Assembly: GCF_021215455.1 (NCBI RefSeq)
Contig: NZ_JAJPWV010000001.1
Span: 620,001 to 684,000 of the forward strand
Length of the DNA: 64,000 nt
From: Mucilaginibacter roseus
GTDB taxonomy: Bacteria > Bacteroidota > Bacteroidia > Sphingobacteriales > Sphingobacteriaceae
Direction of reading: 5' to 3'
Of the stretch, positions 52,962 to 62,129 are shown piece after piece. The position numbers and the translations under genes are program-made. The stretch's first letter is position 1; each line of letters begins with the position of its first letter. The notes under the pieces are model-generated. The model did not search any database. It saw nothing but the letters and a program-made list of their open reading frames with translations, and was not told the DNA's origin.

Positions 52962-53285
52962 ATGAGTTCAAAATCATCAGGACCGGTTAAAGATGAAAAA
53001 AGCTTGTTTGGAAAGGTTAAAGAAGCGGTTACCGATATATTAGGCGGTCCGCAAGGTAATTTGGTAACGGATGATAAATTTGGCGATAAAGCCACAACGC
53101 GAAAGAAACGGGCTGCTACTAAAAGTTCGCACGCTAAAACAGTTAAAAAGCGTAGAACAACTAAACTTACGCCTCAGGCAAAAACCGTTGAGGGTCGAGC
53201 CCAAAAGCAGGTGATAGCGGCTAAAGCTATCGCCGTAAATCACAATAATATTGAGCCTGTGAAGGCGCGCAAAAGGAATAAGTAA
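52962..53285 (+). CDS. Small lysine-rich basic protein, possibly nucleic-acid binding
   Basis: A 107-residue protein. The first 45 residues are mixed (SLFGKVKEAVTDILGGPQGN), and the rest is highly basic and low in hydrophobics (ATTRKKRAATKSSH, TVKKRRTTKLT, VKARKRNK), like a bacterial histone H1-like tail. No family is recognised. No signal peptide is visible. Basic composition suggests DNA or RNA binding, which is inference. It stands alone between divergent MerR and an exported protein gene. Confidence 0.6.
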   Translation: MSSKSSGPVKDEKSLFGKVKEAVTDILGGPQGNLVTDDKFGDKATTRKKRAATKSSHAKTVKKRRTTKLTPQAKTVEGRAQKQVIAAKAIAVNHNNIEPVKARKRNK

Positions 53286-53383
53286 TATTCATGGTATTGT
53301 GAAAATATGTTAAAACCTTAAAATAGGTCATCTCTTTAAACTTCGGTTTTCTATATTAGCTTTTGATTAAACTCCGAAAGTTG

Positions 53384-56110
53384 ATGATAGCGAGGCGATT
53401 TTTATTTTTACTGTATCTAACGATTTTTTCTTCAAGCGTTTTTGCCCAGCGCGATAGCGTACCCCTTAAGGATTTGGCCGAAAAGTACGGCAAGGTATCA
53501 GAGGCCTACCCAATAGAAAAGGTTTACCTGCATTTCGATAAGCCCTATTATGCCGTGGGCGATACCATTTGGTTTAAAGGGTATCTCACCTACACGCTCA
53601 ACATGCCATCGCCATATAGCAAAATCATCTATGTGGATATATTTAATGGTAAGGATGCGTTGGTAGAATCGCTCACCTTGCCTGTTAAAGATGGTACCGC
53701 ATCAGGTATGTTAGCGCTGAACAAAGAACGCTTTGGGCAGGATAATTATCACATAAAGGCATACACCAAATGGATGGCCAACTTTGATAGCGAATACTTT
53801 TTCAGTAAAACCATTCCTGTTGGCAATGCTATAAAACCTGTTGTGGCGATAACCAATCTTAAAAGAAGTGTAAACAACCAAGTGCCTGAAATTGCGGCTA
53901 ACGTAAACTTCAGCGACCAGAACGGTACCGCTTTTGGCGATAAAAAGGTAAGTTGGACGGTTACCTCAGGCGATAACGAACTGGCTAAGGGCAAGGGCAC
54001 AATTGAAAAGAACGGGCAGCTAAACGTTATCTTCCCCAATAGTAAAAATACCGATTTAAGCACCGCCTATTTGAATGTTACATATGAGGGTGCTGATCGT
54101 CAGGATCAAACAACCGCCATTCCATTAAGTACAGTTGCCGGCCCGGTTGATGTGCAGTTTTTTCCGGAAGGTGGTAACTTGCTTGCAGGTGTTGCTACAA
54201 AAATCGCCATAAAAGCAGTACAGCCTAACGGTCTCGGAATAGGTTTCAAAGCCAACATAACAGATGAAACGGGCACGTCAATAGCGGTTTGCGAAGCTAA
54301 ACATGCCGGTATGGGTGTATTTGATTTAACACCGCAACCAGGCAAAAGCTATAAGGCTGATGTTACATTGGCTGATGGATCGCGCCAAAGTTATGACCTG
54401 CCCAGGCCACAAACCAGCGGCGTAAATCTGAACGTTAATCCTGTAGATACAGGGAAAATGCTTGTGGTTATTTCCGCCGATTCAACTTACCTGAAGAAAA
54501 ATCAGAATAAAGTTTTTTACATTATCGGCAAGGCCGGAAACGTAGTGTGCTACGCCGCGCAAACAACGCTGACCAAAACCTCATACTCGGCATTTATACC
54601 TACATCAAAATTCCCGACGGGAGTGGTGCAATTAACTCTGATGACATCGTATGGGCAGCCGCTTAGCGAACGATTGGTTTTTGTAAAACATGCTAGCGAT
54701 TTGCTGACGCTTAATGTTGCGGGTGATAAGCCATCGTATAATAACCGTGCGAAGGTTAGGCTAAATGTGTCTGCTAAAAATAATGTGTCGCCGGCTGTTG
54801 GTGATCTATCATTAGCGGTAATTGATGAAGGCAAGGTGAAAACAAATGAAACTACCGAGACTACGATATTGAGCAGTTTACTACTTACATCAGATATTAA
54901 AGGCTATGTTGAAGAGCCTAACTACTATTTTTTACCGGCTAATAAAAATGCCGTTGCACATTTAGATATCTTGATGCTCACGCAAGGGTATCGCCGGTTT
55001 ACTTATCGAGAGGTAATCGGCAATAAGCTCCCACAGGTGTTCTTCTTGCCGGAGCAGGGTATTGATATAACGGGCACACTCCGCAATAATACCGGTATGC
55101 CGGTTAAGGGCGGAACCATAACCCTGCAAATACCAAGTAAATTTTATACCACACGTACAGTTACCGACGGCGAGGGTAAATTCAAATTCTCTAACCTGAT
55201 CTTTACAGATTCATCGCAAGTAGTTGTAAGTGCTAAAAATAATTACAACTCAAAAAACCTGATGGTAATGGTTGACCCGATAACCTTTCCAAACTCGGGC
55301 AAAGCCATATCACATGCTGATGATGTATTGAATATTGACACCGTGATGAATGCCTATTTGCAAAACAGTAAGAAGTTCATCAACAACTCTACTACACTGC
55401 AAGAGGTTGTCATCAAGGCCAAAGCTAAGCCGAAGTTGACTGATCACACCCAGTTTTCTGCCTTATCTGGCCTAAGCTCTATTGATGCCCGGGTGGTTAC
55501 CGGAGAGCAGTTAAAGGGTTGCCCGGATGTATTAAGCTGCCTGCAAAGCATGGCTCCGGGTGTAACTTACGATGCACAAGCGCAGGCTTTTTATGTAAGC
55601 CGCGATTATAACCAGGGCAAGCGTGTGCCTATGGCCATATTTGCACAAGGCAGCCCGGTTGATGTTAATTATTTGAGAGGCCTTAGGGGTTCGGATATTG
55701 AATCTATCGAAGTGTTTTTACGTGACGATCTGGGTTTGGTAAACCGTACGTATCAAACCAATGGTGTGCTATCCGTATACACAAAAAAAGCGCCGCAGGG
55801 CACAAAAATATCGGTTCAGGAATTACAGGATTTATTGCCACAGCCGAGCGTGGCTAAGCTTTCGCCTAAAGGGTATGACGTAGCCAAAACTTTTTACTCA
55901 CCAAAATATCTTCCTGGGAACAAAGCCTTTGGTGCCGACCTGCGCAGCACAATTTATTGGAATCCACGTGTGCAAACCGACAAAGCCACCGGCAAAACAT
56001 TTGTAGAGTTTTACACTGCTGACAGTCCAGGCACCTATAAGGTTATAGTTGAGGGTACTGATAATAACGGCCATTTGGGGCGTGCTATATACCACTTTAA
56101 AGTTCAGTAA
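53384..56110 (+). CDS. Large exported protein with MG2-like and plug-like domains
   Basis: A 908-residue exported protein from the ATG at 53384; an upstream TTG at 53363 adds only seven residues before the signal peptide (cleavage near VFAQR). The N-terminal part (IEKVYLHFDKPYYAVGDTIWFKGY) matches the macroglobulin-like MG2 domain of alpha-2-macroglobulin relatives. The middle resembles further MG repeats, and a carboxypeptidase-regulatory-like beta domain lies at about 560-630 (DITGTLRNNTGMPVKGG). Near 690-790 a TonB-receptor plug-like stretch appears (GEQLKGCPDVLSCLQSM, then IESIEVFLRD) but no barrel follows. Function unknown; it is probably surface-linked. Confidence 0.75.
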   Translation: MIARRFLFLLYLTIFSSSVFAQRDSVPLKDLAEKYGKVSEAYPIEKVYLHFDKPYYAVGDTIWFKGYLTYTLNMPSPYSKIIYVDIFNGKDALVESLTLPVKDGTASGMLALNKERFGQDNYHIKAYTKWMANFDSEYFFSKTIPVGNAIKPVVAITNLKRSVNNQVPEIAANVNFSDQNGTAFGDKKVSWTVTSGDNELAKGKGTIEKNGQLNVIFPNSKNTDLSTAYLNVTYEGADRQDQTTAIPLSTVAGPVDVQFFPEGGNLLAGVATKIAIKAVQPNGLGIGFKANITDETGTSIAVCEAKHAGMGVFDLTPQPGKSYKADVTLADGSRQSYDLPRPQTSGVNLNVNPVDTGKMLVVISADSTYLKKNQNKVFYIIGKAGNVVCYAAQTTLTKTSYSAFIPTSKFPTGVVQLTLMTSYGQPLSERLVFVKHASDLLTLNVAGDKPSYNNRAKVRLNVSAKNNVSPAVGDLSLAVIDEGKVKTNETTETTILSSLLLTSDIKGYVEEPNYYFLPANKNAVAHLDILMLTQGYRRFTYREVIGNKLPQVFFLPEQGIDITGTLRNNTGMPVKGGTITLQIPSKFYTTRTVTDGEGKFKFSNLIFTDSSQVVVSAKNNYNSKNLMVMVDPITFPNSGKAISHADDVLNIDTVMNAYLQNSKKFINNSTTLQEVVIKAKAKPKLTDHTQFSALSGLSSIDARVVTGEQLKGCPDVLSCLQSMAPGVTYDAQAQAFYVSRDYNQGKRVPMAIFAQGSPVDVNYLRGLRGSDIESIEVFLRDDLGLVNRTYQTNGVLSVYTKKAPQGTKISVQELQDLLPQPSVAKLSPKGYDVAKTFYSPKYLPGNKAFGADLRSTIYWNPRVQTDKATGKTFVEFYTADSPGTYKVIVEGTDNNGHLGRAIYHFKVQ

Positions 56111-56122
56111 CCCAAAGGTATC

Positions 56123-56165
56123 AAAGCAAAAAGGCAGTCTATTGAGTTAGACTGCCTTTTGCTTT
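56123..56165. terminator. Bidirectional terminator
   Basis: AAAGCAAAAAGGCAGTCTA pairs with TAGACTGCCTTTTGCTTT (one-base length difference in the A/T part), between two convergent genes. Confidence 0.85.
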
Positions 56166-56181
56166 ATGTGAATATTGATTA

Positions 56182-56871
56182 TTAAGCGCCAAATTTATAG
56201 CCTACGCCTTTTACGGTAGAGATATAATCTTCACCCAATTTTTCGCGCAGTTTACGTATATGCACGTCAATGGTACGGTTAGTAACAATTACCGAGTCTT
56301 CCCAGATGTTTTTAAGGATCACCTCGCGGGTGTAAACCTTACCCGGTTTTGATGCCAGCAGGTACAGCAGCTCAAACTCTTTTTTAGCAAGCACTACCTT
56401 TTCGCCGCTTTTGTAAACTAAATAGGCCTCGCGGTCAATAACCAGATCTTCAATCTCGAGTTTATTATCAACCACCTCCTCAGCAGGTGCATTGCGCCTT
56501 AAAATAGCGTTAATACGGCTAACCAGGGCGCGTGGCTTAATAGGTTTGGCTATATAATCATCAGCGCCTACGTTAAAGCCGGCAATTTCAGAGTACTCTT
56601 CGCTGCGGGCGGTTAAAAACACCATAAAAGTATTTTTAAATTCAGGCATGGTGCGCATAATACGGCAGGCCTCAATGCCATCCATCTTAGGCATCATTAT
56701 ATCAAGTACTATCAGGTCAGGCAGGGTTCTTTTAGCTTCAGTAACAGCCTCCTGGCCGTTATGTGCCAAAAACACCTGGTAACCTTCTTTCTTTAAGTTG
56801 TATTCTATCAGCTCTAATATATCCGGTTCGTCATCAACAATAAGAATTTTCTGTTTTGTAGCGTAGCTCAT
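56182..56871 (-). CDS. OmpR/PhoB family response regulator
   Basis: A 229-residue two-component regulator. The receiver domain (1-120) has the acidic pair D13/D14, phosphoacceptor D57 (LIVLDIMMP), the switch threonine in FLTARS and lysine in AKPIKP. The C-terminal winged helix (about 130-229) has the LAKKEFELLYLLAS, VIVTNRTIDVHIRKLREKLG and GVGYKF hallmarks. No histidine kinase is adjacent, so it is an orphan here or pairs with a remote sensor. It resembles the PhoB-type orphan regulators of Bacteroidota. Confidence 0.94.
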   Translation of the reverse strand: MSYATKQKILIVDDEPDILELIEYNLKKEGYQVFLAHNGQEAVTEAKRTLPDLIVLDIMMPKMDGIEACRIMRTMPEFKNTFMVFLTARSEEYSEIAGFNVGADDYIAKPIKPRALVSRINAILRRNAPAEEVVDNKLEIEDLVIDREAYLVYKSGEKVVLAKKEFELLYLLASKPGKVYTREVILKNIWEDSVIVTNRTIDVHIRKLREKLGEDYISTVKGVGYKFGA

Positions 56872-56966
56872 CAGGTTAAATTTTTGCTATAAAAGTATAC
56901 GCTTAATTATAGTAAATAGTTAAAGTAATATTAATTAATTGTTAAGCGTTACTTTGGTTTAACAAT

Positions 56967-58088
56967 TTATTGAGGCTTGCTAAAAGTTTTCTTTAAAAAT
57001 TCTTTAAGTTGCGGGCCGGTGATATTTTTGGCTACGATAACGCCCTGTGGATCAATAATAAAATTCGATGGAATAGCGGTTATCTGGTACATGCGCTCAA
57101 CAGGGCCTTCAAAACCTTTTAAATTTGAAGCGTGCGCCCATGCTAAACCATCAGCTTTTATAGCAGCCTGCCACTTGGCTTTGTCATCATCTAACGATAT
57201 GCCCAGTATATTCAACCCTTTTGATTTATAAAGATTGTATTGTTTAACTACATTCGGGTTTTCCTGGCGGCAGGGTACACACCATGATGCCCAAAAATCT
57301 ATCATCAGGTATTTGCCTTTATAGTCGGCCAGGCTGATGCTCTTGCCATCAATACCGGGTATGGTAAAGTCCTGTGCTTTTTGCCCAACTGATACCGGTT
57401 TTATGGCGATCATTTGTGTTACAAATCGCTGAATGATGGGGTTATCCTTAAACTTATCCTTAATATCTTCGGCATAGGCTATCAGTTGCTGCTCATACGT
57501 GCGCGGATCAACAGAGGTAGCGGCATAAAAACCGGCCAATGAACTTTTATTATCATTAGCGAAGGCCATTGCGGCTTTGTTGTATTCTGCCAGATTTTTC
57601 AGGAATTCAGGGCGGTAAATATTCAGTAACGAATCAGACTGTTTACCTAATGCCTGCGATTTCGCTTCGAACTCTTCAGATAGTTTAGTATTACGCTCCG
57701 AAAAAACGTTTGTTTTTTGATGAAACTCTTTAAGTTTTTCTGATTCATCCGAACCCTTTATCTCGTATCCGCTTTTAGTAGAACCACTCTTAAAAGTTAT
57801 TTCTTCGCCATTTTTAGCGATCAGGTCATACTCATTCTCGCCGATTTTTAAGCGATAGAAAGCGGCATACGGTGAAACGCCTTTGAGTTCAAACTTCCCA
57901 TCCTGTATGGTAGCCGAATCAACCGGGCGTAATTCGGTGCTATCCATTTGCAGCAATTGCACTTGTTTGGCATCTACGGGGTTCTTCAACTCGCCCGTTA
58001 CAGTGAATGATGACGAATCCTTGCTGTTGCAGGCAAAAATAAAAAGCGAGCCTGCTAAAAGGGTATATTTTGCTAAACGGAATTTCAT
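56967..58088 (-). CDS. TlpA/ResA-like thioredoxin lipoprotein with DUF4369 domain
   Basis: A 373-residue periplasmic thiol-disulfide protein. Lipobox cysteine C20 (LFIFACNSKD). The N-terminal DUF4369 beta domain (about 25-120) is followed by a helical linker (120-230) and an AhpC/TSA-type thioredoxin domain (about 235-370) with the active site WC270VPC273. The cis-proline loop ITAIPSNFIIDP is present. Such proteins reduce disulfides in periplasmic partners, for example during cytochrome c maturation. Its start overlaps the gatB stop by four bases (ATGA), so it is translationally coupled to gatB with no evident link. Confidence 0.9.
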   Translation of the reverse strand: MKFRLAKYTLLAGSLFIFACNSKDSSSFTVTGELKNPVDAKQVQLLQMDSTELRPVDSATIQDGKFELKGVSPYAAFYRLKIGENEYDLIAKNGEEITFKSGSTKSGYEIKGSDESEKLKEFHQKTNVFSERNTKLSEEFEAKSQALGKQSDSLLNIYRPEFLKNLAEYNKAAMAFANDNKSSLAGFYAATSVDPRTYEQQLIAYAEDIKDKFKDNPIIQRFVTQMIAIKPVSVGQKAQDFTIPGIDGKSISLADYKGKYLMIDFWASWCVPCRQENPNVVKQYNLYKSKGLNILGISLDDDKAKWQAAIKADGLAWAHASNLKGFEGPVERMYQITAIPSNFIIDPQGVIVAKNITGPQLKEFLKKTFSKPQ

Positions 58089-59554
58089 TTACTTGCTTCT
58101 AATTGTTTTATTAATAATTGGTTGGTTTTCTGCGGGTCTATCTTACCCTTTGAGCGTTTCATTACCTCGCCCATAAATAAACCCAAAACACCTTTTTTAC
58201 CTTTATGGTATTCCTTTACCTTATCCGGAAATTTTGCCAGCGCTTCGCGGATAAATTCATCTACTTCATTACCATCTGCAGTAATCAGCAGGTTAAGCTC
58301 CTGCGCCAGTTGCGCGGCGGTTTTGGTAGGTTGATCAAGCAGGGCAGGGAACAGTTTATGGGCGGCAACAGTGTTATTTATTTTGCCTTGCTCTATCAGT
58401 TCAATAATTCCGGCCAAATGCCCGGGTGTTACCGCTAATGTGCCAATTGAGTGCCCTTTTTCATTAAGGTATGATTTTACCGGCCCCATCAGCCAGTGTG
58501 CCGCGGCTTTATAATTAGTTGTTTTTTGTATCAGTTGTTCAAAAAACAGGGCCACATCATGGTCGGCAGTAAGCACGCCGGCATCATAATCACTCAGGCC
58601 TAATTGGATATATTTATTATAAAGCTGTTGCGGAAGGGCAGGGAGCTTTGCGCGTATCTGTTCTACATAATCCTCTGTTAAAACCAGCGGTTGCAGGTCA
58701 GGCTCAGGGAAATAGCGGTAATCATTAGCCATTTCCTTGCTGCGCAGTACTGATGTTTCGCCGGTATCGGCATCAAAGTTCAAAGTATTTTGATCAATAT
58801 GGCCACCTTGCTCAATAACGCGTACCTGGCGGGCAAATTCGTGTTCAATAGCACGTTGAACGTTACGTATAGAGTTAAGGTTCTTTACTTCGCAACGATT
58901 ACCATATTCGGTTTGGCCATGCAATCGTACTGATATATTGGCATCACAACGCATGCTGCCTTCTTCCATATTGCCATCACATATATTTAAATAGCGAAGC
59001 AGGCGACGTACTTCGGTCAAAAACTGACCGGCCTCTTCAGCGCTGCGAAGATCGGGTTGGGTAACTATTTCTAATAGTGGAACGCCAGCACGGTTAAGGT
59101 CGATCAACGAGTCGGTATGGTGGCCGTCGTGTGAGCTTTTGCCGGCATCTTCTTCCATGTGTATATGGTGTAGGGCAATATTTTTTGTTGATCCGTTAGA
59201 GAGCTTTACCTGCACATGGCCGCCAAGGCATACCGGCGCCTGATCCTGCGAGATCTGGTAACCTTTGGGCAGATCAGCGTAAAAATAATTTTTACGTGCG
59301 AATGAGTTATGTTTATTAATGGCACAATTGCAGGCCAGGCCCATTTTTACGGCATATTCAACCGCGGTTTTGTTGGTAAAAGGCAGTGTACCGGGATGAC
59401 CCAATGATACCATACTTATATGGTGATTAGGCTCGGCGCCGAAGGCCGCAGAATCAGCGGAAAACATTTTGCTTTGGGTAGATAGCTGCGCGTGAACTTC
59501 TAAACCTACTACCAGCTCGTATTTATCGCTCAGGCCGTCTGTAAAACTCGTCAT
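58085..59554 (-). CDS. gatB: Aspartyl/glutamyl-tRNA amidotransferase subunit B
   Basis: Cytosolic kinase and amidotransferase subunit of 489 residues that turns Glu-tRNA(Gln) or Asp-tRNA(Asn) into the amide form with GatA and GatC. The N-terminal signature YELVVGLEVHAQL, SLGHPGTLPF, the zinc-free SVRLHGQTEYGNRCEVKNLNS segment and the FPEPDLQPL motif are clear. The C-terminal YqeY-like tail domain (about 345-485, ending with the helix KGVLGLFMGEVMKRSKGKIDP) is complete. GatA and GatC are not in the window. The ATG at 59554 gives the normal start. Confidence 0.97.
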   Translation of the reverse strand: MTSFTDGLSDKYELVVGLEVHAQLSTQSKMFSADSAAFGAEPNHHISMVSLGHPGTLPFTNKTAVEYAVKMGLACNCAINKHNSFARKNYFYADLPKGYQISQDQAPVCLGGHVQVKLSNGSTKNIALHHIHMEEDAGKSSHDGHHTDSLIDLNRAGVPLLEIVTQPDLRSAEEAGQFLTEVRRLLRYLNICDGNMEEGSMRCDANISVRLHGQTEYGNRCEVKNLNSIRNVQRAIEHEFARQVRVIEQGGHIDQNTLNFDADTGETSVLRSKEMANDYRYFPEPDLQPLVLTEDYVEQIRAKLPALPQQLYNKYIQLGLSDYDAGVLTADHDVALFFEQLIQKTTNYKAAAHWLMGPVKSYLNEKGHSIGTLAVTPGHLAGIIELIEQGKINNTVAAHKLFPALLDQPTKTAAQLAQELNLLITADGNEVDEFIREALAKFPDKVKEYHKGKKGVLGLFMGEVMKRSKGKIDPQKTNQLLIKQLEASK

Positions 59555-59667
59555 ATATTATTTAGTGTACCGGTGGCAAAAAGCCAAATATATAAAGTTA
59601 ATATCATACTTGGCCTTAAATGCAATTTCAATAACCAGTTTCGCATTTTTTTATCATCTTTACTACC

Positions 59668-60129
59668 ATGAATATCGCCCTGTTCCCCGGTTCGTTCGAT
59701 CCTGTAACCAAAGCCCACGTTGATATTGTTAAACGCTCGGTGGGTTTGTTTGATAAGGTTTACATCGGCATAGGTGTAAACAGCAGCAAACAGAGCTTTT
59801 TAAGTATCGAGAAAAGGCAGGAAATGTTAAGGGCTGTTTTTGCTGATCAGTCTAAGATACATATAGTTGCATACGAGGGACTTACAGTAGATTTTTGCCG
59901 CAGTATTGATGCCAACTACATGATCAGGGGCATACGCACCGTATCAGACTTTGAATACGAAAAGGCCATCGCGCAAATGAACCATACCCTGGCGCCCGAT
60001 ATTGAAAGTATATTTATTGTAAGCAAGCCCGGTCACTCGGCCATTAGTTCAACCATAGTGCGCGATGTACTGCGCCACGGGGGAGATGTAAGCCAGTTTA
60101 TCCCTAAAGAAGCACTGGCCTTTCTTTAA
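59668..60129 (+). CDS. coaD: Phosphopantetheine adenylyltransferase
   Basis: Penultimate enzyme of coenzyme A synthesis, transferring AMP from ATP to 4'-phosphopantetheine. The 153-residue length is right, with start MNIALFPGSFDP. The nucleotidyltransferase (T/H)xGH motif reads TKAH, the glycine being alanine. Other motifs are normal: NYMIRGIRTVSDFEYE and ISSTIVRDV. Its 3' end overlaps the convergent Nudix gene by 26 bp. The alanine substitution is probably tolerated, since the catalytic threonine and histidine remain. Confidence 0.95.
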   Translation: MNIALFPGSFDPVTKAHVDIVKRSVGLFDKVYIGIGVNSSKQSFLSIEKRQEMLRAVFADQSKIHIVAYEGLTVDFCRSIDANYMIRGIRTVSDFEYEKAIAQMNHTLAPDIESIFIVSKPGHSAISSTIVRDVLRHGGDVSQFIPKEALAFL

Positions 60130-60736
60130 TCAGTTTCGTTTTTACCAGCACATCAATAATAGATGGAAAGGTGTTTTGCAAAATGGTATCCACCTGGCTT
60201 TTTTTAAACCAGCGAACATCGGTGATGCCTTCTTCTTTTTGAGGCTTCAGCTTTTCGTTACCCTTATGTTTCATAGCGTACCAATGGGTTTTCTTTAATA
60301 CCACCTGGCGTTTTATGGTGTAAACATGGTAGGTTTTGCAGATTTTATCGCCCAATTTACTCACGGTTATGCCGCATTCCTCTTCCACCTCACGTACAGC
60401 GCCTTCCTTACGGCTCTCATCTTTTTCAAGTTTGCCTTTAGGTAAGTCCCATTTATCATTACGATAAATAAAAAGATAATTGCCCTCGTCATTCTTCACT
60501 AATCCGCCCGCGGCCTCTATCAGCGTGATGCTTTTTTCAACATCCCTGATAAACTGCTTAGCATCCTCACACACCACATAAAACTGGCCTATGTTGTATT
60601 TGAGAATCTTTGGATAGATTGTTTTCAGATTAAAGGTTTGACCGTCAATCAATTGATGGTTCTCTACATTCTCCGGGGCTTTTTCTGTTATCAGAATAAC
60701 CTTTTCGTTAATATAAATTCTGTATTTTTGGGCCAT
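60104..60736 (-). CDS. Nudix hydrolase overlapping coaD and pyrE
   Basis: A 210-residue protein. An N-terminal domain of about 65 residues (MAQKYRIYINEKVILITE) precedes the Nudix domain, whose box GKLEKDESRKEGAVREVEEE followed by CGI is canonical. The substrate is unknown; the extra N-terminal domain is common in Bacteroidota members. The gene overlaps coaD by 26 bp at its 3' end, and its ATG shares two bases with the pyrE ATG. Its promoter must therefore lie inside pyrE. Confidence 0.92.
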   Translation of the reverse strand: MAQKYRIYINEKVILITEKAPENVENHQLIDGQTFNLKTIYPKILKYNIGQFYVVCEDAKQFIRDVEKSITLIEAAGGLVKNDEGNYLFIYRNDKWDLPKGKLEKDESRKEGAVREVEEECGITVSKLGDKICKTYHVYTIKRQVVLKKTHWYAMKHKGNEKLKPQKEEGITDVRWFKKSQVDTILQNTFPSIIDVLVKTKLIKERPVLL

Positions 60737-60737
60737 G
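60734..60737. promoter_or_regulatory. Overlapping head-to-head start codons (CATG)
   Basis: The palindrome CATG supplies the pyrE ATG at 60735-60737 on the plus strand and the Nudix ATG at 60736-60734 on the minus strand. No untranslated space exists between them, so each 5' leader and promoter lies in the other gene's coding region. Confidence 0.75.
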
Positions 60738-61376
60738 TTTAATTATACTGAGACGGAACAGCAGGTAGCCGAATTCCTGTTGCAAATTAAAGCAATTAAA
60801 TTACAACCTAACAATCCTTTTACGTGGGCGTCGGGCTGGAGATCGCCAATTTATTGTGATAACCGTATTACATTGTCACATCCGTCAATTCGTACCTACA
60901 TCCGGCAAAAACTTTCAGCATTAATTCAGGAAGAATTTGGCGCTGTTGGTTGTATAGCCGGTGTTGCAACGGCAGGCATTCCGCAAGGCGCGTTAGTAGC
61001 GCAGGAGTTAGGCTTGCCATTTGTATATGTAAGGGCAAAAGCTAAGGAGCATGGCCGTGGGAATTTGATTGAGGGTGATGTACTTACCGGTAAAAGGGTA
61101 GTAGTTATTGAGGACCTGATATCAACAGGCAAAAGTAGTTTACAGGCAGTTGAAGCTTTGCGCGAGGCAGAATACGATGTAGCCGGTTTGGCTGCTATAT
61201 TCAGCTACGGGTTTGATGTAGCCACCGAGAATTTTAAAGAAGCCCGCTGCCCGTTTTTTACGCTGTCAAATTACAGCGCGTTACTCAAATATGCTGAAGA
61301 GCATCAGTACATTTTACCGGCTGACGTTGAAGTATTGAAACAATGGCGTACCAGCCCTGATACCTGGGGACAATAA
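60735..61376 (+). CDS. pyrE: Orotate phosphoribosyltransferase
   Basis: Pyrimidine-synthesis enzyme of 213 residues joining orotate to PRPP to give OMP. The substrate loop LQPNNPFTWASGWRSPIYCDNR, the catalytic loop VRAKAKEHGRGNLIEG and the PRPP-binding motif VVVIEDLISTGKSS are present. It starts at the ATG at 60735, head to head with the Nudix gene, and the next plus-strand gene (SRPBCC protein) starts 15 bp after its stop. Confidence 0.96.
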   Translation: MFNYTETEQQVAEFLLQIKAIKLQPNNPFTWASGWRSPIYCDNRITLSHPSIRTYIRQKLSALIQEEFGAVGCIAGVATAGIPQGALVAQELGLPFVYVRAKAKEHGRGNLIEGDVLTGKRVVVIEDLISTGKSSLQAVEALREAEYDVAGLAAIFSYGFDVATENFKEARCPFFTLSNYSALLKYAEEHQYILPADVEVLKQWRTSPDTWGQ

Positions 61377-61391
61377 TTAGAATTTTTAACC

Positions 61392-61787
61392 ATGACCGTT
61401 TTTGAAAGCATCGTACATATTGAAAGGCCAGTGGCCGATCTGTTTGCATTTTTAAGCGACATGAACAATCATCAGCAGTTGATGCCACCTCATGTGCAGG
61501 ACTGGCGTTCAACCGCTGATGAAATAAGCTTTAGCATACAAAATATGGCCAACTTGAGGTTGGTTGTAGATCAACGAATTGAAAATTCGGAGGTGAGCAT
61601 CACCGCGGTAGACGAGCCACCGTTTAAAGTTAATTTCAGATGGTTGTTGGCGCAGGAGGCTGGCTACGCCAGCGTGCAGTATACCATTACCGCCGAACTT
61701 AATATGATGATGAAAATGTTTGCTTCGGGGCCTTTGCAAAAATTAGCCGACCACGAAACGGCTGCGCTGGCAGCACTGTTTGTATAA
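61392..61787 (+). CDS. SRPBCC/START-like small protein
   Basis: A 131-residue cytosolic protein whose start (MTVFESIVHIERPVADLFAFLSDMNNHQQLMP) is the first strand and helix of the SRPBCC (polyketide cyclase/START-like) fold. The final long helix (PLQKLADHETAALAAL) closes the binding cavity. These proteins bind hydrophobic small molecules, but the ligand is unknown. The gene follows pyrE after 15 bp, so the two are likely co-transcribed. No catalytic motif is visible. Confidence 0.82.
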   Translation: MTVFESIVHIERPVADLFAFLSDMNNHQQLMPPHVQDWRSTADEISFSIQNMANLRLVVDQRIENSEVSITAVDEPPFKVNFRWLLAQEAGYASVQYTITAELNMMMKMFASGPLQKLADHETAALAALFV

Positions 61788-62129
61788 TTGGTTTCGGGCA
61801 ATTAATACATCTCTCTGTGAGAGGTTGAATTGCGTGATAGCACTAACAACACGTTAATAACTATCAATCCTATAATTAAAGCTACCATAACTAAAGTGTT
61901 GAACTTGTTTTAACTCGTTTACAAAATATGGGTCGAAGCTTGTGTCAAATCCTGTGTTATTTAAAGCGCCGGTTAAATTGGTTGTTTAATAATATTAACG
62001 ATAAAAAATTCCGTTTAGTTTTAACAATTGTGGATTTTTGGTCATAAATCGCACATTTAAAAAGATTTAACTTGCAGAGGGAATCTGTTGTATTTAACGG
62101 AATAAACGAGTGGTTTTATTGCACTTTAG
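61788..62129. other. Intergenic region between convergent genes
   Basis: These 342 AT-rich bases contain no reading frame of note. Only a weak stem CTCTC/GAGAG near 61813-61824 is present, and no convincing terminator. Confidence 0.5.

Noticed and set aside
61788..62129. Possible small RNA or terminator between the SRPBCC and histidine kinase genes
   Set aside because: Only a five-base stem without a T-run was found, too weak to support a call.
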